Below are positions 30,021 through 34,794 of a stretch of DNA of 34,794 bases, piece after piece. The DNA lies in assembly GCA_017443985.1 (NCBI GenBank), contig JAFSXR010000003.1, positions 1 to 34,794 on the forward strand. Reading direction: 5' to 3'. Each line of letters begins with the position of its first letter. Position 1 is the first letter of the stretch. Origin of the DNA: Synergistaceae bacterium. Lineage in GTDB: Bacteria; Synergistota; Synergistia; Synergistales; Aminobacteriaceae. The notes under the pieces were generated by a model. That model did not search any database. It was not told the DNA's origin and was given only the letters and a program-made list of their open reading frames with translations. The position numbers and the translations under genes were made by a program.

Positions 30021-32429
30021 ATGAACGAGAGAAATAATTTCCGCGAAAATCCTGACGGAGATAAAAGAAATTTTAGAATGAGTCCCGATGAAATTCTTTT
30101 GTTAAAACAGCAGAGACAGCGGCAAACTCAAGGCCAGAGACGAGACCGGCCTGCTCCTCAAAAATCCAGACCGAAAAAGAAAAAAAGAATTTCAATCTTA
30201 AAAATAATATTCGCTACTATATTGATCGTAATCTTGCTTGCGACGGGAGCGTTGAGCGCAGGCGTAGCGTGGTACGTCGTGAAACTTTCCGAAGATCTTC
30301 CGAGCATGGTTGAACTTGCTAACCCAAAGAGCAGTCTGCCGTCAATTTTATATGACAGGAACGGCGAAGTTATTGCGCGGTTGTTTATAGAAAATAGAAC
30401 GCCTTTGGAACTTCATCAAATTTCTCCTGAACTTGTGAGGGCGGTTTTAGCGGCGGAAGACTCTGCATTTTATCAGCACGGCGGAATTAGAATAGGCTCT
30501 ATCATGCGCGCTTTATGGACAGACGTTGTTGAGGGCGGAAAAATTCAGGGGGCCAGCACAATAACCCAGCAGCTTGCGAGAAATTTATTTTTGACGCACG
30601 AAAAGAGCATAACGAGAAAAGCAAAAGAGATTATTATCGCGATGAGGCTCGAAAAACTTTTCCCTAAAGATAAAATTCTTGAGCTTTATCTGAATACGAT
30701 TAACTTCGGGCGCGGAGCTTGGGGAGCAGAGACAGCGGCACGGACATATTTTGACAAGTCAGCCAAAGATTTGGACTTGGCTCAATCTTCAATTCTTGCC
30801 GGATTAATCGCAAACCCGGGACGCTATAACCCGTTGAGCAGTTTGAGCAACGCTAAGGCAAGACAAAATTACGTTCTTGGCCGAATGGAAACTTTAGGCT
30901 GGATCACGCCCGAACAGCGTCAGGCCGCTTATGACGAAGAATTAGAATTTAGAAGCCGCCCGAACAAAGCCGAAGAATATAACCGCGCTCCTTATTTTGT
31001 GTCGCATTTATTATTTAATGACCTGCTGCCGAAATACGGCAAGGACGAAGTATACAGCGGCGGCATGCAGATTTATACGACGCTCGATATAAATTTACAG
31101 GATAAGGCCCGCGAGGCTATACAGGGTCTCAATAAAAATATCATGGGCGCGTTAGTGTGCCTTGAGTCCGACACGGGAGAAGTTTTGGCTCTGGTCGGCG
31201 GAAAAGATTTCAGAGAGAGCAAATTTAACAGGGCCACTCAGGCAATAAGACAGCCCGGCTCAAGTTTCAAGCCTATAGTTTACGCGGCGGCGGTGGAAGA
31301 GGACGTTATGCCCAGCGATCATTTTCTTGACGCTCCGATAACTTTCAAGCAGCCCGGAGGACGCGGCAAGGGTTGGTCACCTCATAACTCAAGCAACGGA
31401 TATTCGGGCGAGGTTACTTTGCAGAGAGCTTTGACGAGTTCATTAAACACCGTTGCTGTCAGAGTGGCGGCTTTTATCGGAACTGACGCGATAGTCAGAA
31501 TGGCACGCAACATGGGAATAGAGACGAAATATCTGCCGAATGATTTATCCGTCGCATTAGGCTCGGCGAGTTTAACTCCGTTAGAAATGGCAGTGGCTTT
31601 TAATTGCTTCAACAACGGAGGAAAAAGAATTGTGCCGTTAATGATACGCGAGATACGCGACCGCGACGGAAATATTTTAGAGCAGCGCGAGACGGCATCG
31701 AGTCAGGCAATGAACCCGGAGACGGCTTATGCGATACGCTCAATGCTTCAGGACGCGGTGAGGGCAGGGACGGGAAAACCTGCGGCTCTGCAAAAAATAA
31801 ACGTCTTTGGAAAAACGGGAACATCGAACGATTTTATAGACGCATGGTTTGTCGGAGGCGTTCCGGGATTAACTACGGCTGTGTATGCCGGACGCGATGA
31901 CCATAAAACTATGGGAAGGCGCGCCTTCGGAGGCACGATCGCGGCACCGGTCTGGAAAAAATTTATGAGCTTTGCTGTGCAGGAAATGTCAACGCCGGAA
32001 AATTTTGAGGCTCCCCCTGCGTGGGTGAACGTCAGCAAAGTTTCGATATGCAGAAGTTCAGGATACTTAGCACGTCCCGGCTGCGCTGCTGTCCCGTTAT
32101 TCTTCCCTAAAGGAAAATCGCCGTCGGCATCATGTCCTCTTCACGGCGGAAGTTATAGAGCAGCTGAGGAAGATCCTAGAGGGCCGAGACTTTTCTTAGT
32201 TGATCAGGACGACTCCTATCTTGCAAAACTTGAGAGCAAAGAACGCGAAGACAGTTCGTCATCGTCATCACAGACTGAATACGCTCCGCCTCCTCAGCAG
32301 GTTACTGCACCGGCCACACAAGCGGCCGTACCGAGACCGAGCGCGCCTGCACCTTCGAGGCAGGAGCCCAAACTCAACGAAGTCGAACAGCGTTACAGGC
32401 AATTACTTAGAGAATACGGAATTGAATAA
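30021..32429 (+). CDS. Penicillin-binding protein 1A (bifunctional transglycosylase/transpeptidase)
   Basis: A class A PBP of 802 residues that polymerises and cross-links peptidoglycan. A basic cytoplasmic tail (to residue 56) precedes one membrane helix (about 57-88). The GT51 domain has the catalytic Glu146 in AAEDSAFYQHGG and QGASTITQQLARN. The transpeptidase domain has SSFK (Ser414-Lys417), SLN (474-476) and KTG (598-600). A late Cys-containing segment (CRSSGYLARPGCAAVP) and a Pro/Gln-rich tail end the protein. The ATG at 30021 has a weak site (AAAGGG), but the family start fits. It is monocistronic, with a terminator hairpin after it. Confidence 0.95.
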   Translation: MNERNNFRENPDGDKRNFRMSPDEILLLKQQRQRQTQGQRRDRPAPQKSRPKKKKRISILKIIFATILIVILLATGALSAGVAWYVVKLSEDLPSMVELANPKSSLPSILYDRNGEVIARLFIENRTPLELHQISPELVRAVLAAEDSAFYQHGGIRIGSIMRALWTDVVEGGKIQGASTITQQLARNLFLTHEKSITRKAKEIIIAMRLEKLFPKDKILELYLNTINFGRGAWGAETAARTYFDKSAKDLDLAQSSILAGLIANPGRYNPLSSLSNAKARQNYVLGRMETLGWITPEQRQAAYDEELEFRSRPNKAEEYNRAPYFVSHLLFNDLLPKYGKDEVYSGGMQIYTTLDINLQDKAREAIQGLNKNIMGALVCLESDTGEVLALVGGKDFRESKFNRATQAIRQPGSSFKPIVYAAAVEEDVMPSDHFLDAPITFKQPGGRGKGWSPHNSSNGYSGEVTLQRALTSSLNTVAVRVAAFIGTDAIVRMARNMGIETKYLPNDLSVALGSASLTPLEMAVAFNCFNNGGKRIVPLMIREIRDRDGNILEQRETASSQAMNPETAYAIRSMLQDAVRAGTGKPAALQKINVFGKTGTSNDFIDAWFVGGVPGLTTAVYAGRDDHKTMGRRAFGGTIAAPVWKKFMSFAVQEMSTPENFEAPPAWVNVSKVSICRSSGYLARPGCAAVPLFFPKGKSPSASCPLHGGSYRAAEEDPRGPRLFLVDQDDSYLAKLESKEREDSSSSSSQTEYAPPPQQVTAPATQAAVPRPSAPAPSRQEPKLNEVEQRYRQLLREYGIE

Positions 32430-32444
32430 CAAGAAAGTTAAGAG

Positions 32445-32478
32445 TTAGGAGCGGTACATCTGCCCCTAATTTTTTTTT
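32445..32478 (+). terminator. Terminator after the PBP1A gene
   Basis: TTAGGAGC (32445-32452) pairs with GCCCCTAA (32462-32469) at seven of eight positions, with a 9-base loop, and nine T residues follow. The left arm is a TTAGGAG repeat unit. The T run reaches the stop codon of the converging histidine-kinase gene, so it probably serves both directions in part. Confidence 0.75.
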
Positions 32479-33853
32479 AGGCTTTATGCAAAGAAATTTT
32501 GAAGGTGCTTCCCTCGCCCTTTACGCTTTGAGCTGTTATTGTTCCGCCGTGAGCTTCAACGGTGGCTTTGACAATCGCAAGCCCGACACCGCTGCCGCCT
32601 GTAACTCTTGCGCGAGACTCGTCCGCCCGATAAAATCTTTCAAAAATATTCGGCAGATCTTTTTCTGAAATCCCTATCCCTGTGTCGCTGACCTCAATAA
32701 AAATTTTATCGCCCGTCGAAAATAATTTTGTCTTGACTTTTCCGCCCTTGTTCGTGTAGCGCAGAGCGTTCGAGAGAAGATTATCAATTACGTGGCGGAA
32801 TTTATCTCCGTCAATTTCACAGAATAAATTATTTTCAAGCTCGGCTGAAAAATTTATTCCGGCCCTCTCGAAAACCGGCTCAAAACTTTCAAGCGCAGGC
32901 TCTAAAAATTTTTTCATGTCCGTTTTTCCCGTGTGAATTTCGAGCGACTCTCCCTCTAGGCGCGTCAGGGCTTCGACATTTTCAATTAAACTTCCAAGCC
33001 TGTTTATTTCATTCGTGCATAATTCCAAGCGTTCGGGCGTTGGCTCTAAAATTCCGTCGGCTATAGCTTCAATCTGAGTTCTAACGACAGTTAAAGGCGT
33101 TCGCAGCTCGTGAGCTACATCGACCATTAAACGGCGGCGCAGCTTTTCCTGGCCTGCAAGAGCGCGTGCAAGATTTTCAGCTCCTTTAATTAAATCGTCA
33201 AGCTCTTTAATTCCGACAGGCAAAAGATTTTCAGAAGTTTCATAATCGCCCTTCGCAATTTTTTTCGTACGCTCAATAACTTTTATGACGGGACGGCTCA
33301 ATTTTTCCGCGACAAAACACCCGACACCGCAGGCAAATAAAATCATTATCAACGCTCCGGCCATTGTGTAGCGCAATAAATAATCTATAAAAGAATTTTC
33401 GTAGCGTCCGCTCGGAAGTCTGCGCTCAATTTCAAGACGGCCTATATTTTTTTCGCCTCCGAGTTTCAAAGTTATATGCTCTGAATTTGAAGTATTATCA
33501 CTTTCATTGCTATTAACGTTCATGTGTCCCCTGTGGGTCATCTGGATCGGCTTCAGCGTGAAAATTTCACGGCCGTTTCTGTCGATTAAAGTTATCGTCA
33601 TTCCGAACCATTGAGGCGCGGGGTGCAGAATGTCCATCACGCGACGGCGTTTCCATGTTCCGCCCTCTTCCTCGTAAAGTTTAGTAAGGGACTCTCCGAG
33701 ATTTTCGAGGTCGGCCTGTCTCCGTTGAATCTGATAATTTCTGAAGGCGTTTACGCTCAAGTGGAGGCCAAGCACGGGCACGACAATTCCGCTCAAGACT
33801 GCAAGCAAAACATAAAGCGCGAGAAAATGTCTGCGCAGCGATTTATTTTTCAT
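32477..33853 (-). CDS. Two-component sensor histidine kinase
   Basis: A membrane histidine kinase of about 458 residues in the BaeS/PhoR-like class. Two membrane helices (about 8-32 and 164-182) flank an extracytoplasmic sensor region with an Asn/Ser-rich insert. A HAMP domain (AEKLSRPVIKVIERTKKIAKGDY) precedes the dimerisation motif MVDVAHELRTPL, with the phosphorylated His at about 248. The ATP domain has DNLLSNALRYTNKGG, VSDTGIGISEKDLPNIFERFYR and GGSGVGLAIVK. The start is ATG 33853; TTG 33859 is the longer option. It overlaps the response-regulator gene, so the pair is translated together. The signal sensed is unknown. Confidence 0.94.
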   Translation of the reverse strand: MKNKSLRRHFLALYVLLAVLSGIVVPVLGLHLSVNAFRNYQIQRRQADLENLGESLTKLYEEEGGTWKRRRVMDILHPAPQWFGMTITLIDRNGREIFTLKPIQMTHRGHMNVNSNESDNTSNSEHITLKLGGEKNIGRLEIERRLPSGRYENSFIDYLLRYTMAGALIMILFACGVGCFVAEKLSRPVIKVIERTKKIAKGDYETSENLLPVGIKELDDLIKGAENLARALAGQEKLRRRLMVDVAHELRTPLTVVRTQIEAIADGILEPTPERLELCTNEINRLGSLIENVEALTRLEGESLEIHTGKTDMKKFLEPALESFEPVFERAGINFSAELENNLFCEIDGDKFRHVIDNLLSNALRYTNKGGKVKTKLFSTGDKIFIEVSDTGIGISEKDLPNIFERFYRADESRARVTGGSGVGLAIVKATVEAHGGTITAQSVKGEGSTFKISLHKA

Positions 33854-34529
33854 CGTCAAATCTGTAGCCGAAGCCGTATACGGTTTTAATCCAGCCGTTT
33901 TCGTGGCCGGGTTCGGCTAATTTTTTGCGCAGATTTTTTATATATGTGTCTATCGTTCTGTCGAAGCCGTCATAATCATCGCCAAGCGCGGTGCGGATAA
34001 TTTCCTCCCTTGACCACGTGCGGACGGGTCTTGATACGAGCGTCGAGAAGATTAAAAATTCGCTCTTCGTTACGGGAATTGACACGCCGTCCTTGCGAAT
34101 TTCCACGCGCTCCGGGTCGATTTCTATTCTTCCGTCAGCGTACAAGCCTGAAGCAATATTATCGCGGCTTTCTTTCGGCCTCATCTGCGCCCGTATGCGT
34201 GCCATTAAAACTCTGGGGCTGAAAGGTTTTGAGACGTAATCGTTTGCTCCCGTGTCAAGTCCGTAAACTACATCGGCCTCGCTCGATTTTGCCGTGAGCA
34301 TTATTACAGGCACTGAAGAAGATTTTTCGCGTATCCTCCGGCAGACCTCCTCGCCGTTCAATTTCGGCAGCATTAAATCACGAATTACTAAATCAATTTC
34401 ATCGCGTTCAAAAATTTCAAGAGCCTCTAAGCCGTCCGAAGCGATCACAGTCTCGTAGCCCTCGCGTTTTGCGTAAGCACTGACCACTTCAGCGATTGAG
34501 GCTTCGTCCTCAACGATTAAGATTTTCAT
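33843..34529 (-). CDS. OmpR/PhoB-family response regulator
   Basis: A 228-residue transcription factor partnered with the kinase gene that follows. The receiver domain has the acidic pair Glu7-Asp8-Glu9, phospho-acceptor Asp51 (VIRDLMLPKLNG), Thr79 and Lys101 (DYVSKPFS). The C-terminal winged helix reads VTKSEFLIFSTLVSRP, TWSREEIIRTALG and RTIDTYIKNLRKKL, ending VYGFGYRFDDEK. An Arg before Asp51 replaces the more usual Leu; the active site itself is intact. It is divergent from the secreted-protein gene at 34663, a natural candidate target, though no repeat-type binding site stands out in the gap. Confidence 0.95.
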   Translation of the reverse strand: MKILIVEDEASIAEVVSAYAKREGYETVIASDGLEALEIFERDEIDLVIRDLMLPKLNGEEVCRRIREKSSSVPVIMLTAKSSEADVVYGLDTGANDYVSKPFSPRVLMARIRAQMRPKESRDNIASGLYADGRIEIDPERVEIRKDGVSIPVTKSEFLIFSTLVSRPVRTWSREEIIRTALGDDYDGFDRTIDTYIKNLRKKLAEPGHENGWIKTVYGFGYRFDDEK

Positions 34530-34662
34530 AAAAAATTTTCTCCTTTCACAAAAATTTCATTTTTATTTCATTTTACGTTCATAATTTATTGTTATTCTAT
34601 CAGCGAACTCAGGCAGGAGTTATGACTTAAAAAAATATAAAGCAAAAGGAGAGAAGATAAAA

Positions 34663-34794
34663 ATGAAAAACGGGAAGAAAAAATTAGCAGCGGCTTTAAC
34701 GCTAATCGCGGCAGGAAGCATTTTTTACACGGCAGAGCCAGCAGCGGCAAAAGGGCTTGAGCTTGAGGGAATACAAATAATTTTTGGCCGTCAT
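34663..34794 (+). CDS. Secreted protein, 3' partial, unknown
   Basis: ATG 34663, with AAAGGAG about 11 bases upstream, opens a frame that is still open at the window end (44 codons). The start is a signal peptide (KKKLAAALTLIAAGSIFYTAEPAAA), with cleavage likely after the AAA at about residue 29. Mature residues begin KGLELEGIQIIFGRH. Too little is present to name it. It is divergent from the response-regulator gene. Confidence 0.7.
   Translation, partial: MKNGKKKLAAALTLIAAGSIFYTAEPAAAKGLELEGIQIIFGRH

Overview
The window looks like a chromosome segment of an anaerobic, gut- or rumen-type bacterium with AT-rich intergenic DNA. Gene content (livKHMGF, a two-gene chromate-type transporter, dnaJ-slipin-alaS-ruvX, a P2-type calcium ATPase) and frequent TTG starts would fit Synergistota or a clostridial relative. 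No rRNA is present, so this placement is a guess. Most genes are ordinary housekeeping or transport genes.

Layout. 1-2.4 kb: the C-terminal two thirds of glmS converging on cobT. 2.4-2.75 kb: a 44-aa small gene facing a possible antisense RNA. 2.75-3.5 kb: xth. 3.5-5.3 kb (minus strand): a split chromate-type transporter and an L,D-transpeptidase, directly behind the livKHMGF branched-chain amino acid ABC operon (5.3-11.5 kb). That operon is interrupted between livK and livH by an HNH nuclease and a small unknown gene. 11.6-12.1 kb: a leader-peptide attenuator for livK, behind tRNA-Arg and tRNA-Ser. 12.3-13.5 kb: a frameshifted dual-OB gene, a DUF488 gene and a 22-codon upstream ORF. 13.6-22.4 kb (plus strand): a secreted coiled-coil protein, dnaJ, slipin, alaS, then RNHCP and DUF262/DUF1524 accessory genes, then ruvX. 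22.4-26.7 kb: a calcium-type P-ATPase and a sodium:solute symporter. 26.7-28.7 kb (minus): cysK-cysE behind a Cys-Cys leader peptide. 28.8-29.9 kb: a two-domain lipoprotein. 30-32.4 kb: PBP1A. 32.5-34.5 kb (minus): an OmpR-type response regulator and histidine kinase. The window ends inside a secreted-protein gene.

The most interesting content is small and lies between genes. Three separate short ORFs, each with a good Shine-Dalgarno sequence, sit in front of metabolic or accessory genes inside RNA that can fold in competing ways. (1) A 35-codon peptide packed with Leu/Val/Ile codons, followed by 1:2, 2:3 and 3:4 pairings and an intrinsic terminator, precedes livK. (2) A 24-codon peptide with tandem Cys codons precedes cysK-cysE. 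(3) A 17-codon Trp-containing peptide overlaps a hairpin that competes with sequestration of the RNHCP ribosome-binding site. The first is a near-textbook attenuator on a transporter operon. The other two are candidates.

Other points are a 1-nt frameshift in the dual-OB gene, a dispersed heptamer repeat (TAGGAGT) that often sits at gene ends and forms terminator-like stems, and restriction-like genes inserted into conserved operons. All calls rest on reading the sequence; no database search was run.
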